Of a DNA stretch of 64,000 bases, positions 9,366 through 18,998 are shown piece by piece (the stretch's first letter is position 1; each line of letters starts with the position of its first letter). The notes under the pieces were generated by a model. The model was not told the origin of the DNA. It saw only the letters and a list, made by a program, of their open reading frames with translations, and did not search any database. The translations under genes and the position numbers were made by a program. The stretch is taken from positions 86,428-150,427 of the forward strand of contig JALFBN010000009.1 in NCBI GenBank assembly GCA_022772085.1, in the 5' to 3' direction. The DNA is from Porphyromonas sp. GTDB taxonomy: Bacteria > Bacteroidota > Bacteroidia > Bacteroidales > Porphyromonadaceae.

Positions 9366-10847
9366 TCAGAATACGGGTTTTACGTTGTTATTGGTCCAAG
9401 GAGTAACGGTTACGTGAACAGCAAGGTTCTTCTTACCATCGTCTGTAATGTCAGGATTACCGTTATCGGGTACCGTTGGGTCGTCGCTATCTACAACAGG
9501 ACCGTCAGGTTTGCCGTCACCATCACCGTCAGGGTTGTTTCCATCGCCATCGACATCACCAGCCTTACGGATATTGATCGTCAGCAGTTGGGCACCCTTG
9601 GCCATATTGGCATCAGTAAAGGAAGCCTCTCCCAAATAACCTTCGATATTGATGTAGCGCTTAGAATCGCGAACCTGAGCACCACCAATATAGAAATGCA
9701 GTTTAGGAGCAGTACCACTAGTCTTAGCATAAACAAGCTTCGTAGCATTATCATCCTTTGCAAAGAAGTTGAATGCGGCTACTTTATTATTTGCAGGATT
9801 TGCATTGTCGACTGTAAGGACAGACTTCAAACCTCCGGCTACATAGTAAGAGGCAACGGCACTACGATCATCGGTACCAAACTTGAGTGTACCATTACTT
9901 ACCGTATAACCTTCGCTCTGCTTCTGAATCTGACGAAGAGAAGACATCATACCAAACTTACCGGTTGCAAAATCAAGTGTATACTTGTCATTAAAACGGT
10001 TCATGAAAAGACCTGTGTTATCAGCACTAACATTCACAACTTTAAAAAAGTCATTCCAAGTCTTTGTTCCACCATTGAAACCAACATGTGCGGTAGGGGT
10101 GTAGTAAGTAGAACCATTCATCCCTGCAGGATCTGTAGCAAAGAGAGCAATGGCCTCTGCCTTAGTCATACCACCTGCCATCTTCTCTGCAACAAACCTA
10201 TTGATGGCTGTTTCATATTCTGCCTTTGCACTTGCATCCTTGAACTTAACAGCAACAAAGTCAACATCTTCCACTTGGAAGCGGTTCATAAGACCCTCTG
10301 CCTTAATGTTCATGGCAATAACCTTACGACCCGTATTGTTAGGGTTATGACCATAATCTTCCACTTCTGTCGCAGCAGCAAGATCTGAAACATTGTAGTA
10401 AACGGCTTCGTTAGCAACAACCTTCAAATCAAGAATGGTAGTCGGAAGAGTAGAACCATTTGCTGTGATATTTCCTTGGGGATTTACGATGGTAATAACC
10501 TTGCTAACTTCGGAACTTACGTCATTGAACTTCCATCCGTTGTCATCATTCTTTCCAAGTGCAGAACCTTGCATAAGTTGGGTAAGATCAGCATTCTCGA
10601 AACGCTTGCCTTCAATTACTTTGTTAGTAGCGTCTACGAGGTACATGTCCACTGCTTTCACGCTGGCAGCTGCTTGGTCAGCGATCTTGTCAGTGGCATC
10701 ACCAATAGCGGCACGAGGTGCACTACCGAGGGTTAGGCTAACCACGAGGTCCTTTGGACCGTTTTCTTTGTTCGGCTCATTCTTCTTACAAGAAGCGAAC
10801 AGCGTCAATGCCAAAGCAGACGCAGCGAAGTACTTCAATACTTTCAT
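9366..10847 (-). CDS. Major fimbrial subunit (FimA/Mfa1-like fimbrillin)
   Basis: A 493-residue lipoprotein precursor with lipobox LTLFASC (residues 14-20). The mature N-terminal strand DLVVSLTLGSAPRAAIG contains an Arg in the position where type V fimbrillins are cut by an Arg-specific protease to expose the donor-strand groove. Family segments follow: VKAVDMYLVDA near residue 70 and KVITIVNP near 120. Two domains and a C-terminal donor-like tail (HVTVTPWTNNNVKPVF) complete it. Residues about 429-470 form an unusual Asp/Gly-rich linker with DVDGDGNNPDGDGDG. It is first in the operon, consistent with highest expression, behind a roughly 690-nt leader from the promoter at 11537-11568. Lipid-anchored export followed by polymerisation is inferred from the type V pilus family. 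Confidence 0.85.
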   Translation of the reverse strand: MKVLKYFAASALALTLFASCKKNEPNKENGPKDLVVSLTLGSAPRAAIGDATDKIADQAAASVKAVDMYLVDATNKVIEGKRFENADLTQLMQGSALGKNDDNGWKFNDVSSEVSKVITIVNPQGNITANGSTLPTTILDLKVVANEAVYYNVSDLAAATEVEDYGHNPNNTGRKVIAMNIKAEGLMNRFQVEDVDFVAVKFKDASAKAEYETAINRFVAEKMAGGMTKAEAIALFATDPAGMNGSTYYTPTAHVGFNGGTKTWNDFFKVVNVSADNTGLFMNRFNDKYTLDFATGKFGMMSSLRQIQKQSEGYTVSNGTLKFGTDDRSAVASYYVAGGLKSVLTVDNANPANNKVAAFNFFAKDDNATKLVYAKTSGTAPKLHFYIGGAQVRDSKRYINIEGYLGEASFTDANMAKGAQLLTINIRKAGDVDGDGNNPDGDGDGKPDGPVVDSDDPTVPDNGNPDITDDGKKNLAVHVTVTPWTNNNVKPVF

Positions 10848-11780
10848 ACTTTTCGTTTTTAAATTTATAATTGAATTTTGTTGTTATAGATCAGTTTTAC
10901 TGTTTTTTTTGCGTATTCTCCCTCCGTCCACACAAGAATGTGCGCACAACATCATCCCTTTGCACAAGGTTAGGACATAGTTACTCTAACAACTCAAAAA
11001 AGATGAGAGAACCGTATCATACATCAAAGTGAAAGCGCGAGGAGACACAACTTGTCATCCAAAACAACAACATGTCATAAAGGGGATATACCTGTCCTCA
11101 TGGATATACATCCACGATCGCCACAAAGCATGACAAGTATACGCTTGATCCGTTTCTCTTTTACCTCGCTTACAGACTCCTGACTAGAGAGGAGAGTCTA
11201 AGGCTATTTTCTTTTAATCACAGGCACGAAGCAACCCTTTCTCAGAGAGAAATAGCAAGTGGCAACGCGCAAAACGTCTATTTAGTTTCATGAGCATCCG
11301 CACAAACAAATAATTGTACAAACCACGGAGACGAGCAAGAGGCGGGCTCTTCTATTCTCGCTTGACTCCTAACACGCGGGGACAACTTAGCTCAATCGGG
11401 AGCCGTACGCTATACGCACTCCACTTCAGGGGCAAAAGAGATCCATATTCTAAAATCTATTTCCAAAGGATCTCTCCACAACATTTCAATTTCTTTTTTA
11501 AGAGGTCTCTCTACGACCCATTATCAGAATACGGTGCAAAGGTAGGGAAAGAAATCGAACCATCCAAACGCCATTCAGACAAAAACCGTCCACTGAACAC
11601 AAATTTTATATCAAAAATTACCCCCCCCGTGACCAAATTCAACATCAAATGATCGCAGCGCAAGTAAAAAAAACACAAAATAATAAACAGTGAATACAAA
11701 AAGAAGAAAAGTTTTTCAAGAAAAAAAAGTTCAGCCTCTACACAAAAATCTCGGCTCAAGATACAAAATTGGGTCAAAAG
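10848..11780. promoter_or_regulatory. Fimbrial operon control region (930 bp)
   Basis: No convincing gene lies here. Between the subunit ATG at 10847 and pnuC it contains one canonical minus-strand promoter (11537-11568) and a run of eight C at 11621-11628 upstream of it. It also has a cluster of TGTCAT words: CTTGTCAT 11051-11058, CATGTCAT 11071-11078 and the inverted ATGACAAG 11130-11137. The resulting transcript would have a leader of about 690 nt. Confidence 0.5.
11537..11568 (-). promoter_or_regulatory. Canonical Bacteroidetes promoter for the fimbrial operon
   Basis: On the minus strand a TTTG -33 box (11568-11565) is separated by 20 nt from a TACCTTTG -7 box (11544-11537). This matches the Bacteroidetes consensus TTTG-N19/20-TAnnTTTG exactly. 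The only downstream gene on this strand is the major fimbrial subunit, about 690 nt away. Confidence 0.65.
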
Positions 11781-12419
11781 CTATCGCTTCGGGTGGATTT
11801 GCCCCCTGCGATAGAGGCGTAACCATCGAACCAAACCCACCACAGCGAGTATTGTATAAACAACAAAGAAGAGTGCCGTAATACGATACCCTTGCAAAAA
11901 GTAAAGAAGTGCGTAAAGAGCATTGGAGATGATAAAACAAAACCAATTCTCCACATATTTCTTGGCAAGAAGCCACATCCCGACAAAACCCATCGAGGTG
12001 GCAATACTATCCATCAGGGGTTGGGGACTATCAGTTATAAAGAGGAAGAGGGGCCAAAGAGCCACAGGCAGGAGCAGGCATACCATCAGTACTCCGAGCG
12101 TGGTACGACAGTGCACTCGCCCCGTAAGGTCGCGCAAGAGGCGAATCCCCGCCGAGGGATCTTCATGGGCCGACCCTCCCTCCACCGAACCACGTCTTGC
12201 CCTATGACTCCAAAGCCACCAGCCCCAAATGGAGGTGATAAGATAGTAGAGGTTAACTACAATGTTGCCATACACCTTACTCTGCCAAGAGAGGAAGATG
12301 TAAAAGAGGGGCAGGATGACGCCTACCCGCCAAAGCCACATACTCGCCTTGACCTCCAGGATCAGATAAAGGATCCCGAGCAAAGCGGCAATGAGTTCGA
12401 TGATCTGTATATAGTCCAT
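11781..12419 (-). CDS. pnuC: Nicotinamide riboside transporter PnuC
   Basis: A 212-residue integral membrane protein with about seven hydrophobic segments. It shows the PnuC signature: the first segment IIELIAALLGILYLILEV, then MWLWRVGVILPLFYIFLSW, the YLITSIWGWWLW motif, and a C-terminal NWFCFIISNALYALLYFLQGY. PnuC transporters facilitate uptake of nicotinamide riboside for NAD synthesis. The gene stands alone between the fimbrial control region and the carboxypeptidase gene. A charged loop after the third segment (RARRGSVEGGSAHEDPSAG) is longer than in typical PnuC. I see no NAD- or TPP-riboswitch upstream and no NadR gene nearby. Confidence 0.85.
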   Translation of the reverse strand: MDYIQIIELIAALLGILYLILEVKASMWLWRVGVILPLFYIFLSWQSKVYGNIVVNLYYLITSIWGWWLWSHRARRGSVEGGSAHEDPSAGIRLLRDLTGRVHCRTTLGVLMVCLLLPVALWPLFLFITDSPQPLMDSIATSMGFVGMWLLAKKYVENWFCFIISNALYALLYFLQGYRITALFFVVYTILAVVGLVRWLRLYRRGQIHPKR

Positions 12420-12635
12420 TATAAGAAGTAGTTCGTTACTTATCGTCCATGATGGCGGATGAAGTCACAGTCCATAGAAGGGAAAGAGGGGGAGGGAGAA
12501 CTTTTTCCCAATAAGAATATAGAGGTGATGGCAACACTGAAAGATCGTGCCTCGTTTGATTCGATGGCAGAGAGAGTCTCTCCCCACTTTCCAACACAAC
12601 GATACAGGGTAAATCATCTCCATAAGAGAAGATTA

Positions 12636-14099
12636 TTAGGGTAGAAAGAGGGTCTCCAAATAGCGTTGCATCACCCCACGCACCGCCGAGCGGTTGGCCA
12701 CTCCGTTGGCAAGCAATGCCACAGCATAGGTGCGCCCGCCATGATAAAGATAGCCTGCATAGGTCTGCACACCACTCATAGAACCGCTTTTGAGGAGGAG
12801 TTTGAGCCGAGAGTCTTTCATAAAGTTGCGCACCGTACCCTCTCGCCCTGCCCGCGGAATCGAAGAGACAAAGGCATCCAGCATCTGTACATCGGCATTG
12901 TTGGAGATCGCTACCAACATCTCTACCAGATCCTGTGCTGCCAAGCGATTGGCACGGGTCAGCCCCGATCCATCATAAAGCCGTGCACCCGAAGAGAGCG
13001 TGATCCCGAGCTCTCGGCAGATCCGTTGCTCCGCCTGCCATGCCTCCTCGTAAGAGGCTTGCACTGTGGGAACCAATGATTTGAAAAAGGCTTCGGCATA
13101 GTGATTGAGGCTTTGGTAGTTCATCTCTCGACAGAGATCGCGCAACGGGGGTGAATAATAGCGTCCGATAAGTCGTCCTTTGGGCTTCGTAGAGGCATCA
13201 AAACGCACCTCCGCCTGCCCCGTGACCTCGATAGCACCCTCCTCCCGGAGCATACGACGTATCAACCGAGCTGCATAGAGAGGCGGATGAGGCAAGTCTA
13301 TCGCTACACGTACCCGACTCTTATTGCACGGCAGTATACCGAGGAGCGTCCGCAACTCCGAGAGGTTTTTTCCATCCCCTTCCCACCCTTGCGTCTTACA
13401 ACTCACCGTAAGCTGATTATCCAATGCAATCCCCGGCTCAGGCGGATAGGCATCCACGAGCGTAATACTCTCCTTCGTCTTACCTGTGGAGAAGAAGAGA
13501 TCGAGCCAATTGTCGTACAGGTTGAAGCCAAAAACACCCGTTCCATAGTAATCCCCACGATCCTCGGATGCCCAGCGGGGGTGAATCCCCACCCGATCGA
13601 AGCGGGAGGCATCCACCACGATATTACCCTCGATACGGTGAATCCCTACCGAGCGTACCGCCTGCAGTAGGCTCCTTTGCCAACGTTCTTTGTCTTGAGT
13701 AAAATATTTGGAGTTAATCGAAGGGTCTCCGCTACCGATAATCACCAAATTGCCATGGAGAACTCCCTCCTGCACATGTCCCTCCAGCCGTATATCGGTG
13801 GCATAGGCATAGTCTGCCCCCAGCTTTGTCAAAATCGCCATGGAGGTGAATAGTTTGGTCACGGAAGCGGGCGTGAGTAGTCGCTTCGGTTCATAGCCCA
13901 CCGCAGAAGAGGCTCCGAGGGTGACATCCCTTAGGGCAAAGGAGTAGCGACCCTCGCCCTTGGCTTCGCTCCGCCGCACCAAACTATCGGCTCGCAACAG
14001 CGCGAGAGAGTCGATAACAAAGGAGCGACTCGCCCCGAGGGCATAGCCCCCCATCCCCCACACGAGGGGAAGTAATAGGAATAATAATCTCTTTTTCAT
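12636..14099 (-). CDS. dacB: D-alanyl-D-alanine carboxypeptidase / endopeptidase, PBP4 (DacB) family
   Basis: A 487-residue exported penicillin-binding protein of the S13 family, which trims or cleaves peptidoglycan cross-links in the periplasm. The ATG at 14099 starts a signal peptide (MKKRLLFLLLPLVWGMGGYALG). The catalytic serine motif is SVTK at residues 79-82, followed by SLN in YQSLNHYAEAFF and the KSG triad in LLKSGSMSGVQTYAGYL. The inserted domain typical of PBP4 lies between the first two motifs (NLVIIGSGDPSINSKYF region). It overlaps the end of mnmH by 4 nt, suggesting one transcript. The frame stays open to 14174, but that extension runs inside mnmH and lacks signal character. Confidence 0.9.
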   Translation of the reverse strand: MKKRLLFLLLPLVWGMGGYALGASRSFVIDSLALLRADSLVRRSEAKGEGRYSFALRDVTLGASSAVGYEPKRLLTPASVTKLFTSMAILTKLGADYAYATDIRLEGHVQEGVLHGNLVIIGSGDPSINSKYFTQDKERWQRSLLQAVRSVGIHRIEGNIVVDASRFDRVGIHPRWASEDRGDYYGTGVFGFNLYDNWLDLFFSTGKTKESITLVDAYPPEPGIALDNQLTVSCKTQGWEGDGKNLSELRTLLGILPCNKSRVRVAIDLPHPPLYAARLIRRMLREEGAIEVTGQAEVRFDASTKPKGRLIGRYYSPPLRDLCREMNYQSLNHYAEAFFKSLVPTVQASYEEAWQAEQRICRELGITLSSGARLYDGSGLTRANRLAAQDLVEMLVAISNNADVQMLDAFVSSIPRAGREGTVRNFMKDSRLKLLLKSGSMSGVQTYAGYLYHGGRTYAVALLANGVANRSAVRGVMQRYLETLFLP

Positions 14100-15124
14100 A
14101 AGTATTTTTCGATCCAAGAGCAGATCTCCATGGCACTGCGACAGGGATCGTCTTGCCGAGGAGAGAGTTCCCAAACAGGATTTATAGGGTTTGTTTTATG
14201 ATATGCTTTATCGTAATAGTCGAGTGCAAGACGTGCCGCATACAGGTAATCGCCTCGATCCAGAGCCTCCATCGCCTCCCGACTGCGCACGGCTCCCATA
14301 CGCTTTCGCAATACCCCGAAAGCCTGCTTGAGAGCCTCTGCACCCTGCGATGCATAGTCCGCCACGATCCGCCTCAAGCGATCGGCTTGCGGTATGGTAT
14401 AGGTGATGTAGGGGGCTTGTTGCATCCGATGCCAAAACTGAGGAGGGAGCGCACAATGACCAATGAATGCACTCTCTCCCTCGACAAGCACCCATCGCGC
14501 TGGATCAAGCGGTGCAAAGGCTTCGCCCAAAAGATTGAGGAAATGCTCTCCCGAGGGCTGAGTTTGCCCCTCTATGGCTCCAAAAACCGATCCTCGATGG
14601 CATGCCAACGCCTCCAGGTCAACCACTTGACCACCTATTTCAGCCATCTCACGAAGCACCTCCGTCTTGCCACATCCCGTACCGCCCCCTAAGACGACAA
14701 GGCGATATTGGAGGGGAATTTGTTGCATCTCTCGGTGATAGGTGCGATAGCCTCCCTCCAACCACCGAACCCGTAGGCCCACCGTCTCCAACAGCCACGC
14801 CACGGATTGGCTTCGCATCCCCCCACGGGCACAGTAGACGATCACCTCCCCCTGAGGAGAAGCAGACGCCAACGCCTCGGTGGCCAACGCCTCCATGTGC
14901 CTGCCGACATAGCCCAACCCCTGTACGATAGCGGCCTGCTCTCCTTTACGAACATAGGTCGTACCGACCGCAGCACGCTCCTCATCCGAAAAAAGCGGTA
15001 GAGACAAAGCCCCAACGATATGCCCCCTGCGATACTCCGATGGCGCACGAACATCCAAAATAGGGATGCCCTCTGCTCGGCTCGCCCGTAAAGCATTCAA
15101 GGTACATGAGGGAGGGGAATACAT
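14096..15124 (-). CDS. mnmH: tRNA 2-selenouridine synthase MnmH (SelU/YbbB)
   Basis: A 342-residue cytosolic enzyme that replaces sulfur by selenium in the wobble 2-thiouridine of tRNAs for Lys, Glu and Gln, using selenophosphate and a geranylated intermediate. The N-terminal rhodanese domain has the catalytic loop YCARGGMRS with Cys98, the WLEGGYRTYR-like boundary (WLEGGYRTYH), and then a P-loop domain with GGGTGCGKTEVL near residue 150. The length is close to the family norm. It lies between mutS and dacB. SelD, the selenophosphate supplier, is not in the window, so activity depends on a gene elsewhere. Confidence 0.9.
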   Translation of the reverse strand: MYSPPSCTLNALRASRAEGIPILDVRAPSEYRRGHIVGALSLPLFSDEERAAVGTTYVRKGEQAAIVQGLGYVGRHMEALATEALASASPQGEVIVYCARGGMRSQSVAWLLETVGLRVRWLEGGYRTYHREMQQIPLQYRLVVLGGGTGCGKTEVLREMAEIGGQVVDLEALACHRGSVFGAIEGQTQPSGEHFLNLLGEAFAPLDPARWVLVEGESAFIGHCALPPQFWHRMQQAPYITYTIPQADRLRRIVADYASQGAEALKQAFGVLRKRMGAVRSREAMEALDRGDYLYAARLALDYYDKAYHKTNPINPVWELSPRQDDPCRSAMEICSWIEKYL

Positions 15125-15156
15125 GGTACGAAATAGGGGAGAAAAGATTGAATCGA

Positions 15157-17802
15157 TTACAACTGAGACAGGCGCTCTTTGATCTGATGCAAACGATTAA
15201 GTGCCTCCAAAGGGGTAAGATTGTTAAGGTCGATGCCGACAATGTCGTCTCTAATCTCAACGAGCAGAGGATCTTCCAATTGAATAAAGGAGAGAGGAGC
15301 CAGCCCTTCGCTTGATCTATTCGCAAGGCGATTCTCCGCAGAGAGCGTATGCTCTTCCTCACAAGCACTCCCCGTTCGCAGAGCCGTATGCTCCGCCTCC
15401 AGCATGCCGAGCACCTCTTGAGCCCGACGCACAATACCCGTGGGCATCCCTGCCAATTTGGCAACCTGAATACCGAAGCTGTGCTCATTACCCCCTTCCT
15501 CCAACTTGCGTAAGAAGATCATTTGCCCATCGACCTCTCGAGCGGATACGTTGTAGTTGCGCACCCGATGGTGCAGGCGCGCCAGCTCATTGAGTTCGTG
15601 GTAATGCGTGGCAAAAAGAGTTTTGGGGTGCAGGGCCGGATGGTTGTGTAGGTACTCCACGATAGACCACGCAATGGAGACTCCATCGAATGTACTCGTA
15701 CCTCGCCCCAGCTCGTCGAAGAGGATCAGGCTCCGTGCCGATAGGTTGTTGAGGATGCTCGCCGCCTCCTGCATTTCCACCATAAAGGTGGACTCTCCCA
15801 AAGAGATATTGTCGCTTGCCCCAACGCGTGTGAAGATACTATCGACTACTCCGATAGAGGCGGATTGTGCCGGCACCCAACAGCCGATTTGTGCCATCAG
15901 CGTGATCAGTGCCGTTTGTCTTAGGAGGGCACTCTTACCGCTCATATTGGGTCCCGTGACGATCATAATCTGGCAATCGTTATTGTCCAGATGTACATCG
16001 TTGGCAATATAGGGTTCGCCCTGAGGCAACTGCCGCTCGATAACAGGATGCCTCCCCCCTTGAATGTCCAATACGAGGGAGTCATTGACTTCGGGCTTGC
16101 AATAGTTGTACGCCATCCCGACCTCCGCAAAAGAGCGCAGGACATCCAGCGAAGCAAGGAGGTGACTATTTTGGAGCAAATGCCCGACCGAGGGTTGCAC
16201 CTCCTCCACCAATTGAGCGAAGAGCCGAGTCTCTAGAGCAAGGATGCGTTCCTCAGCACCCAATATCTTACTCTCGTATTCTTTCAGCTCTTCTGTGATA
16301 TACCGCTCTGCATTGACGAGGGTCTGTTTACGGATCCACTCCTCGGGGACTCGGTCTTTATAGGTATTGCGCACTTCGATATAGTAACCGAAGACATTAT
16401 TAAAGCCCACTTTGAGGCTGGGAATACCGGTGCGCTCACTCTCGCGCTGCTGCAGAGCAAGGAGGTAATCTTTGCCCGAAAAGGCCAAAAGTCTCAACTC
16501 GTCCAACTCCTCATTATACCCCGTAGCAATGACTCCTCCCTTGTGTACCAAAGGAGGTGCATCGGGACTAAGCTCATAGCGGATACGCTCACGGATCTCC
16601 TCACAAAGGTGCAGCCCCTCGCCCAAAGAGCGGAGAGCCTCTACTTCACTCTCCATCGCACGCTTCTTGATCGGGACAAGAGCCTCCAAAGCATCCGCTA
16701 AATGCACCATCTCGCGCGGAGAAATACGCTTCATCGAGACCTTGGAAGCCAAACGCTCTAGATCGCCCATAGCTCTTAGGTTCTCCTCAAAGGTAAAGCG
16801 TACCTCAGGCTCCGCGACCAAAGCTCCAACGACTTGCTGCCGCTCCACAATGGGGGCAACCTCCCTCAGGGGAAAGGCGATCCACTGCCGTAAGAGGCGT
16901 GCTCCCATAGGTGTATAGGTGCGATCCAAAATATCTTTGAGACTACAGCCCCCTTGATTCATGGTACCCAGTAGCTCCAAACTACGAGCGGTGAAGCTAT
17001 CCAAACGCACATACTGCCCTTGGTCGATGCGATGTAAGGTGGTGATATGCCCCAATTCATGATGTTGAGTCAGGTCAAGGTAATTCAAGATTGCTCCGGC
17101 GGAAGCCAAAGCGCACTCCAATTCGTCCAACCCAAAACCCTTGAAATTTTTGACTGCAAAGTGACGAAGCAAGCGCTCCCGATTGTTACTCGGGATAAAA
17201 AGCCAGTCGTCCGCCTCATATATATAGGTGCGATAGGTGATTTGAGCATCATAGAGTGTACGCAGCGAGCGATCGATCAGTATCTCCTTGGGTCTGTAAC
17301 TCCCGAGCAGCTTATCCACAAGTGCGGCACTCCCCTCCGTGGCGAGAAATTCACCCGTGGAGAGATCCAAAAAAGCCACTCCGATACGATCCTTGGCAAA
17401 AGAGACGGCAGCGACATAGTTATTCTCCTTATTGTCGAGCACATTGTCGCTTACGGCTACCCCGGGGGTAACCAGTTCCGTAATCCCCCTCTTAACCAGC
17501 TTCTTGGTCAGTTTAGGATCCTCGAGCTGATCGCAAATGGCGACACGCTTACCCGCACGCACAAGGCGTGGGAGATAGGTCTCCAAGGCATGGTGTGGAA
17601 ATCCCGCCAACTCTACATGCTGAGCGACTCCGTTGGCTCGCCGTGTGAGCGTAATACCCAATATGCGAGAGGCTTCCACGGCATCCTCCAAAAAGGTTTC
17701 GTAAAAGTCACCCACTCGAAAAAGAAGAATGGCATCGGGGTGCTTCTTCTTAAACTGCAGGTACTGTTGCATCAGAGGGGTCTCAACTACATTTTTTGCC
17801 AC
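15157..17802 (-). CDS. mutS: DNA mismatch repair protein MutS
   Basis: An 881-residue mismatch-recognition ATPase. Domain I holds the mismatch-stacking Phe-x-Glu motif in GDFYETF near residue 33. The connector and lever domains follow, and the ATPase carries the Walker A motif [14 protein letters not shown], the [12 protein letters not shown] Walker B/signature stretch and the ATHYHEL switch. The C-terminal [14 protein letters not shown] is the dimerisation helix seen in bacterial MutS. The length fits. A -7 box (TATCTTTG) lies about 39 nt upstream on the minus strand. mnmH and dacB follow with small gaps, so the three may be cotranscribed. No mutL is present. Confidence 0.97.
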   Translation of the reverse strand: MAKNVVETPLMQQYLQFKKKHPDAILLFRVGDFYETFLEDAVEASRILGITLTRRANGVAQHVELAGFPHHALETYLPRLVRAGKRVAICDQLEDPKLTKKLVKRGITELVTPGVAVSDNVLDNKENNYVAAVSFAKDRIGVAFLDLSTGEFLATEGSAALVDKLLGSYRPKEILIDRSLRTLYDAQITYRTYIYEADDWLFIPSNNRERLLRHFAVKNFKGFGLDELECALASAGAILNYLDLTQHHELGHITTLHRIDQGQYVRLDSFTARSLELLGTMNQGGCSLKDILDRTYTPMGARLLRQWIAFPLREVAPIVERQQVVGALVAEPEVRFTFEENLRAMGDLERLASKVSMKRISPREMVHLADALEALVPIKKRAMESEVEALRSLGEGLHLCEEIRERIRYELSPDAPPLVHKGGVIATGYNEELDELRLLAFSGKDYLLALQQRESERTGIPSLKVGFNNVFGYYIEVRNTYKDRVPEEWIRKQTLVNAERYITEELKEYESKILGAEERILALETRLFAQLVEEVQPSVGHLLQNSHLLASLDVLRSFAEVGMAYNYCKPEVNDSLVLDIQGGRHPVIERQLPQGEPYIANDVHLDNNDCQIMIVTGPNMSGKSALLRQTALITLMAQIGCWVPAQSASIGVVDSIFTRVGASDNISLGESTFMVEMQEAASILNNLSARSLILFDELGRGTSTFDGVSIAWSIVEYLHNHPALHPKTLFATHYHELNELARLHHRVRNYNVSAREVDGQMIFLRKLEEGGNEHSFGIQVAKLAGMPTGIVRRAQEVLGMLEAEHTALRTGSACEEEHTLSAENRLANRSSEGLAPLSFIQLEDPLLVEIRDDIVGIDLNNLTPLEALNRLHQIKERLSQL

Positions 17803-17840
17803 GGTGATAAGCCACTATATTACACTCTACTAACATCCTG

Positions 17841-17848
17841 CAAAGATA
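17841..17848 (-). promoter_or_regulatory. -7 box TATCTTTG of mutS
   Basis: The minus strand reads TATCTTTG, matching TAnnTTTG, and lies 39 nt before the mutS ATG at 17802. No TTTG is present 19-20 nt further upstream. Confidence 0.5.
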
Positions 17849-18290
17849 GGCTTTTAGCGACAAACTCGGTGCCTCCACCCCCTACCCATTCCGTGCTATT
17901 TGCCACGCCCCTCCCACGTAGCAAACAGGCCTCCCCTCCTCCATCAGGAGAGAAGACCTGTTTCTTATACCCTTAGTCCTCTAGAGAGACAAGAGCCTTT
18001 ACACCTCGGGCTTGTATTCTACGACATCAAACTCAACCTCCTCTTGATTACAACATAAAATACTCAAAAGTATAAGGCACCGAGACAGGCAAGCCCCCCA
18101 TATGCTGGACAACAACAGATCCATTACCCCAGGGGTACCCTCTGCCCAATGAGAAGAAAAATCTTCCGCACAAGATTTAACGAGGAAAGAAAGTACTGAC
18201 AGAATACTGAATATATAAAAAGGGAGGAGAGAACGAGCCCTACCTCCCCTCTATCTAGGGACACACAGCAGACGTATGTCTTGCCTATGG
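17849..18290. other. Intergenic region with two hairpins
   Basis: The stretch between mutS and the DUF799 gene has no gene. It holds an imperfect inverted repeat at 17917-17964 with outer arms AAACAGG and CCTGTTT, just upstream of mutS. A second, terminator-like hairpin at 18216-18250 is listed separately. Confidence 0.4.
18216..18250 (-). terminator. Terminator of the CsgG/lipoprotein operon
   Basis: On the minus strand GGGAGG and CCTCCC arms flank a loop of about 15 nt and are followed by TTTTTATA. It lies 41 nt after the DUF799 gene's stop. Confidence 0.5.
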
Positions 18291-18986
18291 TTATTTTACC
18301 GTGACGTGACTTAGATGCTGAGTATAGGCTTTCACCTCTTGATCTTTACCAAAGTCTGAGCGATATTTACCTGATGGCAAATCATTGAGAACAAAGATAT
18401 TTGCCTTACGAGCTACAGTTATTTTCTCCGTTAAAGCAGTTACAGCCATATTGCCCAACAAGCCTAATAGCCCTCCGCCTGATATCGTTTGAGATTGATC
18501 TAAAACAAGGTCAACCTTACGATTAAAGAGGGTGCTAGCATCTTTGGTCGACTTGAGGATATACTCAATTTCCACCTCTATACGAGAGAGTACTGAGTGC
18601 TTGTTCCACTTGGTTATTTTAGTAAAAAGAACAGCATCTGCACCAAATACATTTACAAAAGGAGTAAGGGACTTTGAGTCTATAAAGCGCTCAGCATCCG
18701 CAGCACTTTCTGCTTGAAGAAGTTCCATACTGAGGTTAGGAGAGAAAACATAATAACCTCTTTCCATTAGAGGCACTGCAAGAGATGTATGAAGATAATC
18801 CGCAGCTTCTACGGTGTTCGTCTGGTTTATCGGAGGCATTATAACGATAGAAGCTGGGGCATAGTCATACATCTTGGGGTATAACTTTCCCCTTGTCTCT
18901 ACAAGAGAAGGGCCGCAAGAGATAAGTAAAAATGAAGCGAGAACAAAAATGCCTGCAAGGGAGAGGGTGAAAAAACTCTTTTTCAT
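18291..18986 (-). CDS. DUF799 (GNA1162-like) lipoprotein
   Basis: A 231-residue lipoprotein with lipobox LLISCG. The mature protein begins PSLVETRGKLYPKMYDYAPASIVIMPPINQTNTVEAAD, the hallmark opening of the DUF799/GNA1162 family. The family has an anticodon-binding-like alpha/beta fold related to TolB N-domains. It is last in an operon with CsgG-like and DUF4810 proteins, the same trio found together in Neisseria and Haemophilus, where they are thought to form an envelope lipoprotein complex. Function is unknown. The ATG at 18986 was preferred over 18995 because MKKSFF starts the signal peptide cleanly. Confidence 0.8.
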   Translation of the reverse strand: MKKSFFTLSLAGIFVLASFLLISCGPSLVETRGKLYPKMYDYAPASIVIMPPINQTNTVEAADYLHTSLAVPLMERGYYVFSPNLSMELLQAESAADAERFIDSKSLTPFVNVFGADAVLFTKITKWNKHSVLSRIEVEIEYILKSTKDASTLFNRKVDLVLDQSQTISGGGLLGLLGNMAVTALTEKITVARKANIFVLNDLPSGKYRSDFGKDQEVKAYTQHLSHVTVK

Positions 18987-18998
18987 AACTTGCAATGA

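Noticed and set aside
12471-12635. Small plus-strand frame between pnuC and dacB
   Set aside because: No protein-like composition, no promoter; it is best read as intergenic sequence.
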